Part shown: piece after piece, positions 26,901-37,447 of the stretch
Numbering within the stretch: the stretch's first letter is position 1
Layout of the letters: every line of letters starts with the position of its first letter
Assembly: GCA_040954595.2 (NCBI GenBank)
Contig: CM082576.2
Location: 1,922,001 to 1,986,000, forward strand
Direction of reading: 5' to 3'
Length of the DNA: 64,000 nucleotides
From: Balanoglossus misakiensis
Taxonomy: Eukaryota > Hemichordata
The notes under the pieces: model-generated
Database searches by the model: none
What the model saw: only the letters and a program-made list of their open reading frames with translations
What the model was told of the DNA's origin: nothing
Made by a program: the position numbers and the translations under genes

Positions 26901-29900
26901 TGTAGGTCAAATCGCCTTTGTCTGATGACTGCATTACATTCATACGGTACACTACACACGTTATAGAATCTGAGTATTCACAAGCAAATAGCCATCAATG
27001 TTCCTTGCTGAATCATTTTGAACAAAAATTTCCCACCAGAACAGCTGATGACTTCATTGTGATTGACCACAAACCAAATAAGACGTACTAAACGCAGCTC
27101 CAATTTGAAAAGCTGGAATAGATGCTGTGATTAATAGTTTTCTGCTAAACTCAACTGAAAGAGTCCCTAACAAATCACTTAAAATAGCCGTTCTCGGTGT
27201 TATTTCCAACACTTGTGTATTTATTTTACTACCGGTATGTGAGAATGTAATTCACTCTTCCGGTTGCCACTTGTCTTAAAGTTGAATCTGTCAAGGACCT
27301 GTGAATGCGTGTAAGGCATCCAAGAAGTACTGCAAATATGTTCCAAAATCAGATTATATTACAACATTTTAAGAATTTGCAACAGTGGCATCTCGTTTTC
27401 CCTTGGCATGCAGGAACTGACTCATAATAACATTTCCAACCAGCACAACATGGAGTTGCTGGCATGATTAATAGATTGGTCATTTTAAGGTGTGGATTTT
27501 AATAGGAGGAACAGAAACTAATCTTTAATCCATTGAAAGGATGATATCCGTCAATAAAAATCATATGTGCATACTCTAAGAAGAACAACTTTTATTTAAC
27601 AGAACTGCAGTTGTAATATTTGACAAGCTTTTTCAGAATTGTTGATCTATATGTGGATCAACTCTGGTTTTCTATACAGTAAATCCCACTTTAAGATGCA
27701 AGTGTATAGCTGGTGCTGTTTGATGGCAATGATATTTTAATCAAGACTTACGGTCGACTGACAACAATATCTGAACTCACCTCACTGGTCCTCACAATTA
27801 CTCTATACTGATATACAGAATTGTTGTTGTCTTTACTGGAGAGATTTGTTGAACCACCTAGGACATCCTTGTCTTCTAATCTTTCTCTCTTTATACTGAC
27901 TGCCACAGGTCCAAGGTTTTCATCAATGCCAAGGTAATTTTGGTGTTCTGAATAGAAGAAGACAAACAAATATAAAATCATGCAACAACTTTTTTTTGTG
28001 CAAATTCTTTTGTTTCTTCCTAGTTCACCTCATCACGTGGGAACATGAACATTTCGTTTTGGTGACATTTCTTGGCCAAAGTTGTGTTTATATTGGTTGT
28101 AAACTTTCATTTAAAGCATAAAAACGTTGACCTAGATAGCAATGCAGGTCATTTCTGGATCATTAAATCACAGCAGCTGTGCTCCATTAACCTTTCCAGC
28201 AAGTACCACATGGTCTGACCTCACTTGGTTTCCAGTGCTCTACTTGGATCTATCCAATGGGGAAAAAAGTTGAGGGAATCCTCACCCTGTCCGAAGAAGT
28301 AATCCCTGTAATAGTGTGCTCCATAGTCAATCCTTTCAATCTGCGGTTGAGTCAGATATGCCGGATTATCCGGGCTTCCCGGGGATCCGCCACTAAGTCT
28401 GACTTTAGGTCCTTCCAGTATAGCTTCATTGGATCCCCTCCTTCCGTGGTGGTGCCGCCTGTCATCAGTAGATGCTCTGGATAGGTTGACCTTTCTTTCA
28501 GCTTCTCCACCAATTTCATTTCTGAAGAACGGACAACTCATCACCAAGTCATTACTCTTGCCATCTCCAAAGTCAGCAGTCTCCTCATCTGACAGATCTT
28601 CCCTGCTACCCTGTGTTGCCAGAAAATAAAATGTGTCTTAGTCTTTGGAGTACTGCAGGCTGTTGTGTAAAGATGTTTCAATCTCCTATACACAATAACA
28701 TAAATGCTTTAAAAACTACTGGTACTGTTATCTACTTGAGCTACTGTTTTGTGTCAGTGCATCACAAGTTCATCCTGTGTTAAAGACGTTTTACCATTAC
28801 AAAGAATTGAAGTGAAGTCGCTAATCATTTGGTGATTGGTGTTTTTTATATATCAGGCCATGAGCTTGCTTGCTCTACACTCAATGCTGGGCTGTATTTT
28901 TGGCCGTGCCAAAAATAGGCAGATTAGATATGAGCCTAAGGTTATGCAGACATGTTTACACATCACTATCAGCAAGCAAGATATACAAGTAAATTAAAGC
29001 TCCACCACAAAAGATATATTATAAATGTGTTTTAGATTGCAAGTTTGGAGCAACAACAGTGAGTGGGTGGATGGATGGATAGAAGGAAGGAAGGAAGGAA
29101 AACTCATGATGGCAAATTGCCCATCATGTCAGCTTTTAGGACTTTGCATCAACAGAAGCTCATGCCACTCTGTGTATCACATTTCACTGTTGATCACCAA
29201 GGAATGACTCCTATGCAGTATTAGACATGCTTGTTGAGCTATTATAGGGACTTCAAGGACGCCTACATGTATTGATGTCTGTGTTCAAGACATCATTTTG
29301 TAGTGCAGCCCACACTTCAGAAACCAGTCCTCTTTTACACATAAATTGGCTTCTCTATATGAGTTTGAAATGCAGTCATATTTGACAAACTGGCACATGC
29401 CATGAATTTAGGACATTGAGATCATGAAATATATTGAAAACAATTATGAAATATTGGGCAAGAGAATTGTCTGGCATGTCAACTCTTCAGCTCCAAACAA
29501 AGACTTATCCATCATCCGGCTGTAAGTCTAGAACTATGTCATCTGATACACAAGTACATGCAGTGGTTCACAGCTCCTGACAATAAATTATTAACATGTA
29601 TTTTGGAAATCCCAAGATCATAGCAAACATTTGAACTTTTGAGTTCCACCATTTGTAAGATTTTGCCATTTAATATCCAATAGACAACACTGTGACTGAA
29701 TCAATCTATAACACTGAATCAATTTGGTAATCGACATTTCAGATTATAGCTACCAATTATGGTTAAATGTGTCGTTCATGATTAACATATGGCTGTAGAT
29801 TAGTGAGTGATTACTATTAAAAACCAAAGAAATAATCAACTGTATGAAAACTCCAATACCAGAAGTTTAATCACAGCACATTTAATATGTCGACCAAATC

Positions 29901-31775
29901 AGCCAAATCAAGCACTTGACATTAAACCGAATGGTCAAGTGGTTTGTGATTGTAACTGTACATGAAGAAACCCTACTGACATCTACATGTATAAAAGTAC
30001 TGTAGTCTTCATGCTTCATAAAATGTAAACAATGTGGGCTTTGAGTGAATTTGTGGTATCAAGTATCAAAATCCCAGCCCTTTCCTCAGGAAGACCACAA
30101 GGTATATCACGTTCTTAAATAATTAAACAAGATCACAGGCAGAAAGAAGAGGTTCAAATTTCAAGATTTTTTTATGACCAACTCTGCATTCTCAGCATTT
30201 ACATGTACATGTAATTCTCTACATTTTATTTGTCTCAGTGCCTGAAAAGAAATCAAGGTCTATTGCAGCATTGGTTTCAATTACATACATGTAATGTACC
30301 GGTACATGTAATATTTTTCTTTATCCTAAAATCAAAATAAACTACACTATATCTACAAACAGATTTTGAGAATTCCTCACCTGTGGTGTGTTGGAATTAC
30401 TTCCCCGTGATGCAGCTGATGCCCCAGTGGTTGTATTTTTTCGTTTCCATCCATGTTGTCTGTTCCTTATGACCTCGTTGAGATTCACATTAATACTCTG
30501 GCAGTCATAATGCGCAAATGCTTTTTGCCGAAACCGTTCGTCAATTTTACTTTGTAAATCAGAATCTATGTTGCCGACTTCACCTTCTCCCTTGCTGCGC
30601 AATTTACTGAAAATCGACTTCTCAGTAGAGAGAGACTTAGTTTTGGACACTTTGGTCTTTTCCTTTTCTTTGTCCCCCCTGTCTTTCTTGGCTGTACCTT
30701 TTCGGCTCAACTTCGGGCTAGCCGTGGCAACTTCCGTGGCCGGCCTAAGTTCTGCTGTTGCCATGGTAACCTTTGAACTTTTGGCAGAATGGGTTATGAC
30801 CTCTTCGGCGAAGGTCACATGCCCTCCGCCTAGCAGTTTCTCAAGCTGTGGCGGAGCCGGACTCCTTTGGTCAATGTCAGTCCCAAATTTCTGTAACATC
30901 TGGAAAAAACTTTCTCCACTGACGCATTGCATATCAATGGAAGATGTACTACCATATCCTCTGTGTACCACATCCAAGTGTCCACTGCTTCCTATCCTGT
31001 CCAATGCATCATTAAGCGTGGAATTGCTGTTGCTCCTCCTGACGGGAAAATCTCCTTTGAAGTATTCTTTTCTCGCATGGCGGTTGATGTTATCTGTAGT
31101 CAGGGCGCCGCTGCGAATGGCTTCTTGCCGAGTCCTACTCAGCAAGTCGTACCTATTCTCGGGGCTGGTGTTGTGCCTCCTTGCGCTGTGTCCGCCCGGA
31201 GTGTTGGACGTGCGCAAGTGTTCATTCCTGCGTGAGTCCTTGGGATGTCTCTGTACCGGAGTGAATGCAGACACAGTCCTGTCTGACTGCCTGCTCTCGG
31301 AGTTGCGAGATCCTGTTCTGCTACTGTTTTGTCTGGGTGTGGACTTGGTGCTGCTATAACTTGAGGTAGTATGTGTCATAGCACCTTCGAAAGTCTGAGG
31401 AGTGATCCTGTGATCTCCGGTCGGTGTTGCAGCTGGACTCCGTTTGTGCTCTGAGCTTTGATTTGCTGGAGGCCTGTACTCGCCTAGTCTCATATTACTG
31501 CCATACTCCTGGCCTCTTGACTTCATTAACAGGCGTGGATGCTCACTGTTGGGGGTCACTCCCGCTCGCAGTGCATCGCTGTGGACTGTACCATTCACTC
31601 GCATGCTTGACCTCTGTGTGTCTTTGGAGGTTCGACGAAAGGGCTGCTGCTCTTGAGGGGGAGGAGGGTGCTGAGGTGGAGGTGGTGTCCCCTCACCATT
31701 GTGTATCACAGATTTGTGGTAATATTGAGCAGCCTGGAGAGCTCTAGTACGTATTGTTTCAATTTCCTCGCTCAT
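14919..31775 (-). CDS. SIPA1L1: SIPA1L-family RapGAP (SPAR-like), complete gene, 23 coding exons
   Basis: Signal-induced proliferation-associated 1-like protein: a GTPase-activating protein for Rap that acts at the actin cortex, junctions and synapses. I rebuilt 23 coding exons (5'->3' on minus): 31775-30381, 28610-28286, 27947-27781, 26520-26332, 26002-25927, 25744-25646, 25454-25351, 25186-25029, 24830-24724, 24456-24227, 24022-23877, 23673-23559, 23230-23093, 22866-22751, 22562-22438, 20005-19428, 19281-18635, 18500-18338, 16399-16186, 15910-15779, 15575-15449, 15274-15193, 15062-14919. Every junction is GT-AG and phases agree throughout, giving 5577 nt, i.e. 1858 residues (human SIPA1L1 is about 1800). 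Order: disordered N-terminus, conserved GESFF block, RapGAP with the catalytic Asn thumb (RHIGNDIV, N794), PDZ (1038-1122), Ser-rich SPAR region, C-terminal coiled coil ending FNTIDRQ. An in-frame TGA lies 9 nt before the ATG, supporting this start. Which vertebrate paralogue is closest cannot be settled here; the symbol means family. Confidence 0.96.
15062..22562 (-). CDS. SIPA1L1: SIPA1L coding exons 15-23: Ser-rich SPAR region and coiled coil
   Basis: Exons 15-21 encode a long low-complexity Ser/Thr/Arg region with family islands: [10 protein letters not shown] (exon 17), VKEDLLKLI (exon 18), [12 protein letters not shown] (exon 19) and [14 protein letters not shown] (exon 20). Exon 17 holds a tandem run of SHDT units every five residues (about 1417-1430). 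Exons 22 and 23 form a heptad-rich C-terminal coiled coil, [18 protein letters not shown] through [19 protein letters not shown], and the signature tail [14 protein letters not shown] followed by TAG at 14919-14921. Exon 23 itself runs 15062-14919. The 2.4 kb intron between exons 15 and 16 and the 1.9 kb intron between exons 18 and 19 are the longest in this part. Confidence 0.93.
16028..16057 (+). repeat. (ATC)n microsatellite in a SIPA1L intron
   Basis: ATC triplets with two ATT interruptions, in the intron between coding exons 19 and 20 of SIPA1L. Confidence 0.85.
22751..24022 (-). CDS. SIPA1L1: SIPA1L coding exons 11-14: linker and PDZ domain
   Basis: Exons 11 and 12 encode the conserved linker after the GAP domain ([32 protein letters not shown]). 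Exons 13 and 14 encode the PDZ domain, residues about 1038-1122: [19 protein letters not shown] carries the carboxylate-binding loop, followed by [20 protein letters not shown] and [11 protein letters not shown]. Exon 13 ends GTTGAA/GTACGT and exon 14 resumes ICKVAVCTL, exactly as in vertebrate homologues. In the family this PDZ domain binds neuronal scaffold and Eph-receptor C-termini; the partner here is unknown. Confidence 0.94.
24227..28610 (-). CDS. SIPA1L1: SIPA1L coding exons 2-10: RapGAP domain
   Basis: Nine exons encode residues 466 to about 950. Exon 2 gives [17 protein letters not shown] and [15 protein letters not shown], the lead-in region. Exon 3 gives [19 protein letters not shown]. 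Exon 4 gives [20 protein letters not shown]. Exon 5 gives [19 protein letters not shown]. Exons 6-8 give [28 protein letters not shown] and [19 protein letters not shown]. The asparagine of GND (N794) is the catalytic Asn thumb that replaces an arginine finger in RapGAPs, so the enzyme looks active. Exons 9-10 end the domain with [11 protein letters not shown] and [20 protein letters not shown]. All nine junctions fit the family alignment without gaps in frame. Confidence 0.95.
30381..31775 (-). CDS. SIPA1L1: SIPA1L coding exon 1: disordered N-terminus, residues 1-465
   Basis: A single 1395 nt exon encodes the first 465 residues and ends in phase 0 at CCACAG/GTGAGG. It starts [19 protein letters not shown], followed by a proline-rich stretch (about residues 31-45) and a long Ser/Thr/Arg-rich segment without a fold that I recognise. 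Near residue 273 comes the family block [16 protein letters not shown], then a basic stretch and [20 protein letters not shown] with [12 protein letters not shown], both conserved in vertebrate SIPA1L proteins. The exon probably continues upstream as 5' UTR to an acceptor at 32106. The long open frame on the opposite strand (30568-31359) is a shadow of this exon. Confidence 0.95.
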
Positions 31776-32106
31776 TTTGTCTCAATTAAATCCATAACAT
31801 CATCATTCAAAGAGTGTCATTACATCAACAATGTCTGAGTGTTCCTAGTTAGAAGATGATTGGTAACTGACTAATCAAAGTCACTGTTGAATTCAGATCC
31901 TACACAGCTTCAGTCGGTATAATGTTTATGCAGGCTCAATATTTCACTTTTTTAGTTCATGGCGTTCAAGTTTCCACATTTTCAGCTGATGTTCTCCAGG
32001 TACAGGTGAAACACTCTGGCTCCTTCTTCAAGAACTTTGATCCTTGACGTCTGACCTCTCCTCCTTCCCACTGTGGATTGGCATTCAATATTCTCTTCTA
32101 GAATAT
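31776..32106 (-). other. SIPA1L 5' UTR part of coding exon 1
   Basis: Upstream of the ATG the minus strand reads through an in-frame TGA to a good acceptor (TTTATTTACAG at 32107-32117), so the exon probably begins at 32106 and the promoter lies further upstream behind an intron. Seen: acceptor and stop codon. Inferred: that this acceptor is used. Confidence 0.5.
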
Positions 32107-35100
32107 CTGTAAATAAAATCAAAATATTTCTCAGTATAGCAGACATGAAATGGAATTCAAGAGAGTGTTATCAGCCCATTGCTTTTTCTTCCTCAATAAT
32201 GAGCACAGGAATTAAATTATGACAATGCTACTTTCTCAATTTCTAAAGAAAACTTTCCCCACCAACTGCACAATTATGAAGTAATTCTACTGGGTAAAAT
32301 TTTTGCTTTGCAGCACATGCATCAAAGTCGGTTTTTCCCCTATTCCCAAATGATCTTCACACTAACAGACACAATAAATTCCATTCATACACACATTGAG
32401 AATGTTGACACAACTGTTCATTTGGATCATGAGATTTACTGATGCATAATTTATCATAATCATGTTTACATTTTGTTCCCTAGCCTCTCTTACTTTTTAA
32501 CTTTTACTTGCTAGTAGTACTGTACATTAATGATACTATGCAGCTGAGCTAACTGGTGAACTATAAATACATGTATAATATGTCTCGGCAGAAAGCCTAT
32601 TACATATAGTAATACATACATTGTAAATCAATAAATTAGCCTTTTACAATTTATACACCCAATTTAATAACAACCAACAATTATGCTTTTTATAATATTT
32701 TCTGCCCCGTTTGTTTCCAGAATTGTATTTTCCTAAGCTCACACCGGTATGTAAAATATTCTTGTGACTAGACTATTCCTAATATTTTTGCTATTTCAAA
32801 AGACCTCAACCTGCTCAGTGCTATTTATATAGCCAGAACTGCTTGAATTTCAAATAAGTAGTACATATGTGTAGGGGTGTGCGTGTAACCAGTGGACACT
32901 TCAGCAGGGTCTTCACTGAAGTTTATTTTCAATATAGCTGTCTGCAGGGCACCTTGTCTCTGTTGGACGGAACACGAGAAATTCAACATCCACATTTCAA
33001 TCACATCTGGTTTGACATATGGGAGATTGCACAGCGCTTTTGCTGGTGCAATCCAATTAAAAACATCCGTTTATGGGGTTCATTGCGTGGGTTATGATGG
33101 TGACCCACTTTCTGATTTTTCACTGACACTTGGAGGGGGGGGGGTTAACCCCAGGATCATACATGTATCATTTGGTATCATTTTATGATACATGCCACAA
33201 ACTAGAATGATTTGATGCTCTGAACGACATCAAACAAATGCATTTAACCTGCTTCTCTGCAATGCTCCCTCTACAACTTGGCCCTAAAGTACAAATGTAT
33301 GTCTCAGTCTGCATGATAATTAATGAATATATTTAACATGACCCATAAGTAGGAACACATTAAAATTATAACCACTTTTATGTGTAGTTGCTCTGCTATT
33401 AAAATTCAAACTAAGAAATAGGATCCAGTCCATATTGCATGTCCCAGACATCAATATAATAAAATCATGTCTGGACACAGTATGGAGAGGTCCAAGGAAA
33501 TCTTCATCTGTGTGCTGATTCTTCATAATTTCCTTTACACAGTAAAAGAAACCAGTGGGAAAAATATCCCCATCTTATTATTAAAATGACATTTCTTAGC
33601 CCTCTACAGAACTGGAAGCCTGGCCATATAGAAAAGTTTCTCCAATTATCCTGTGCTGTCCAAACTTAGACTAACAATGCCAAGAATGTGCTGCTCTCAA
33701 CAATCTCACATTACCCCAGAAGCCATTATGACATAAATATGGCTGACTGGTTGGAGCTGTGCAAACATGAGCAACATGATTGGAAGAAGACACACGCACA
33801 TCAGTCTGTGTGATGTGTTTATTTATTGTACACTTCAGCGGATGATAAATATGACCAACTGAAGTGAAAAATGCCTTTCTGGACTGTTCTTGGCGTGTGG
33901 TGGTTTGCCGAGTTCTATTTACCATATGGCCATTACAAGTAGTCTATCATCTAGCCCAGTGTTTACAAGTTCTGCAAAGCTCAAATCTATTCATGCATCA
34001 ACATGCACTGACTGTGACTGAGGGTCTGCTGAAACATCATGGTCATAGCCTAGTTTGGCTCGGGCAAGAGCACCTATTGGTTAGGGAGATCCAGTCCACC
34101 ATGGCAAACCAGGCTGTCAGAGATTCTAAGACTGAACATACAGTTTTACAGAATCAAGTTTGGCAAGATATTATTTGCATTCCAATGCTAGAATGTACAT
34201 GAAGCAAAACTTATATCAAAGTGACTACCTCATTTTTGGATGCAGTTACAATTAAAATATGCCAGCAAATATAGCATACTGCCAGGAATTCCATTGTAAC
34301 AGATACGCGTACATGTACTTGATTTTTGAGGATGGTGATAGTGCGCCCTCAGTGGCAGAGCCAGCTTCCTGGCTGAGCTCTGCTTTGCTGTTCAAAAAAT
34401 GGAGTATGGTACTACTGACTTGCAATGCAGTCAGCTGGGAAATGCATATGTAGACTTTACATAACAGGCAAAAAGAACATGAATATCTTCTGGGGGATTC
34501 TCTGACCTTATGACCTACATGTATGAGTGGTGATATTTGTATGAGACCAGCAGACCATCATCTTCTTGCTTTCAACAGTTACATGATGAATGACATTCAT
34601 TATCTCTTGTGAAGTAGGATGTTTGATCCAGACAGTACATATGCACCTACTGCTATTATTAACTGTTTTATGTTGTCATAATGTACACACAAACGGCCAT
34701 TCTGGGACTGATTTCAAGGCTTGTGCAATCTCACCAATAATTATCACTCTTTCAAAGATTTGTGCCAGACAATCTCCAGAATGGCACAATCAATTACGCA
34801 TTGTTCAAGGTGCAATCACCTGGCTTATTTTCATCCTGTCAATGTCATGAATCATTTACCAGAATTCCACTCTGCATGAAGATCATGTAGAATGGAATCA
34901 CGGAATATCCACATGTAATGCCAACGTAAATGTCAAACTGTGTGAACTGTACGTTTCATGACGGTGAATGCTAAATGAACGACATGTTCATGTCATGCAT
35001 TGAAATTCTTTAGATCCACGTTACTCGACCATATCTGTATAATGTAGGCTGAATTGTCACAATATTGTCATATGCCATTTATAAAATAGTAGGTCATCTC

Positions 35101-36276
35101 TTGAAGTGCCTTCCCTGTAGATACATTTCGATAAAATTTCACTTAATTATTCATATATCTTTTTTATTCCAATTTGCAACTTTCTCCCCAGTGTAATCAG
35201 CTGCAGCTCTGAAAACTGATATCACAGGAAATTAAGGTTGACTGAATCGACTTGAATTACTTTGGCTAAATCAACCATGTTAAGCAGAAAAGGACCTTTC
35301 ATGAAGGTTAATTTCATTTCCATTCATTCACCATTTTGATACACGTATCTCCTAAAGGACAAAATCTATATGTGCACTGTGTGTACAATATCAAGTGTTT
35401 GCATATGCTTATGTTCCACTGTGAAAATTCTGAAATCTGTTGCCAAGAGCTCGTTTAACTTATAATAGGAATTCGTAGGTTCCTAAATATTTATTCTCTG
35501 GATAAGTAAATTAATGATACATATCATGTATTTCTGTATTTGAATAGTGATGGATTATTTTTCAATGTGTTCTTCAGGTACACATGCTTCATTTTGGTTC
35601 ACTGACTTAATTTTAATCATGACTGCGATAGCCTTATACGTATACTTGGTTTTCAGATTCCCAGTTGGTAAAGTTGATAGTTTAACATCTCAAGGTTCGG
35701 ACTCCCGTCTCCTAAATCCATAAATCAAGTCAACATTTTATAGCAGAGCACAATCTTTACCACTTATTTGAAATTACCATGTAATATGACAACCAATTAT
35801 TACTGATAATGTCCAGATACATGTATCACATTATCTTGTATAATGTCAATTACCTCAACACAAAGACAAAAGTACCGCTCAAAAAAACAGTGAATACCTA
35901 CTGGTACAATGTATATAGCCAACTGCATGTATCTGTTGCTATACAATAAGTCACTCAATTATTTTGAATTATTATAGCCATGCCATGGTTCAGTCTTTGC
36001 ACAAACAGCTGAACAGTATATAAACATTTTCAAGGTCGCTGTGCCCATGACAAAGCTTGCACAAATACCCAGGCCAATTTTGGATTTCCACTTTGACTTA
36101 ACACCACCGTACATTCTTTGAACTCGTATGTCAAGTGTGGCCGTGAATGACCACTGAACAAAGTACCACACACTGGCATTGGTACGGTTATAAATAGTCT
36201 TTTGTTTGGACTAATGTTATCTGTCTCTCCTGCCTGATTTGTAAGTGCTGTGAAACCATTCCATGTATACTTTCAT

Positions 36277-37447
36277 TAGGGCCCAAGCCCAGCAGGCTTG
36301 GGCCCTATTGGTTTTACTGGGGTTTTTCTTCTACTTCTTTTTCTTGTGTAGTTTTTTTCGTCAAGTACATCTTGAAAACAGCTGAACCTACAAATCTCAA
36401 ACTTGGCACAATGGTGCAGGCCAATGAGAGCATGAGTTGTACCCTTGTGAATGTTTAATTAGTCACATGACCTGATGACCATATATGGGCAAAGTTTTCA
36501 AATGGGCCTAATTTGCATATGAATGATGATATCAAAATTCTGTGCAATCATTTTGCGGACCATATGGTCAGTGTCCTACATGCTAAATTTCAAGGCTCTG
36601 GGCCAAGTCAATTTTGAGAAGAAGATTTTTAAATATTATATTTCATATATTTTGGACCCAGCCATAGGCCTATACTTTGTATAGTTAAGCTATGATGCTA
36701 TGTCCACATCTGTGCAATGGTCCTGTACTGTGACTCTCTATTGGCCCGTGAGCAGAATGGGACCAAAATAAAAGGCAAAATTTTGGGCTCACCTGTAACA
36801 CCTGCTTAACTCATTAATTATGTGCATACCTAATTCTGGGCTAACTAATAGGGCTAGAGGTTTTGTGCTTGTGGGACATGGACCAGTATAGGGTAAAAAA
36901 AAATTGCCCAAATTTTGGGTGACCTCAGGTGACCTTTGACCTACTTTTCTATATCTCGGCATCCAGAGCAGGTACAGACTTGGCGTTTGGAGGGTTGGGA
37001 CTAAAATTTAAAAGCCAAAATTGAGGGTCACCTGTGACACCTGCTTATCTCATTAATTATGTGCATACCTAATTCCAGGCCAACCAATAGGACTAGAGGT
37101 TTGATTTTTGCTGAACATGAACCAGTATGGGGTCAAAATTTCTTGCCCAAATTTTGGGTGACCTCAGGTGACCTTTGACCTACTTTACCATATCTCGGCA
37201 TGCACAGCAGCTACAGCCTTGGCATTTGGAGGGATGGAACTCCTGATGGAGACTTACACTTTACCTCATTAATTATGCACATACATAATTGTAGGCGAAC
37301 CAATAGGGCTAGAGATTTTGTTCTTGTGGGACACGGACCAGTATGGGGTCAAAATTTCTTGCCCAAATTTTGGGTGACCACTTATGACCTTTGACCTTCG
37401 GCTTAAGCTTGGGCCCGTCATCGCTGCTTGCAGCTATATTTTTTTTT
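36277..37447. mobile_element. 1.17 kb dispersed-type repeat with terminal hairpins and three internal modules
   Basis: Begins with a hairpin TAGGGCCCAAGCC / GGCTTGGGCCCTA (36277-36307, 5 nt loop) and ends with GCTTGGGCCCGTCATCG followed by the hairpin GCTGC-TT-GCAGC (37423-37434) and a T run. The inside has three diverged tandem modules, marked by CATTAATTATG at 36812, 37051 and 37267 (periods about 239 and 216), each with ACCAATAGG/ACTAATAGG and GCCCAAATTTTGGG. It has no coding capacity. The GGGCCC-flanked design looks like a non-autonomous mobile element; hairpins at both ends recall Helitron-like or foldback families, but I cannot assign it. Confidence 0.65.

Noticed and set aside
30568-31359. 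263-codon open frame on the plus strand
   Set aside because: It is antisense to SIPA1L coding exon 1, whose sequence matches the family; no independent domain.
33671-34202. Overlapping open frames on both strands near 33.9 kb
   Set aside because: Neither has splice signals or family resemblance; overlap of two unconvincing frames suggests chance.
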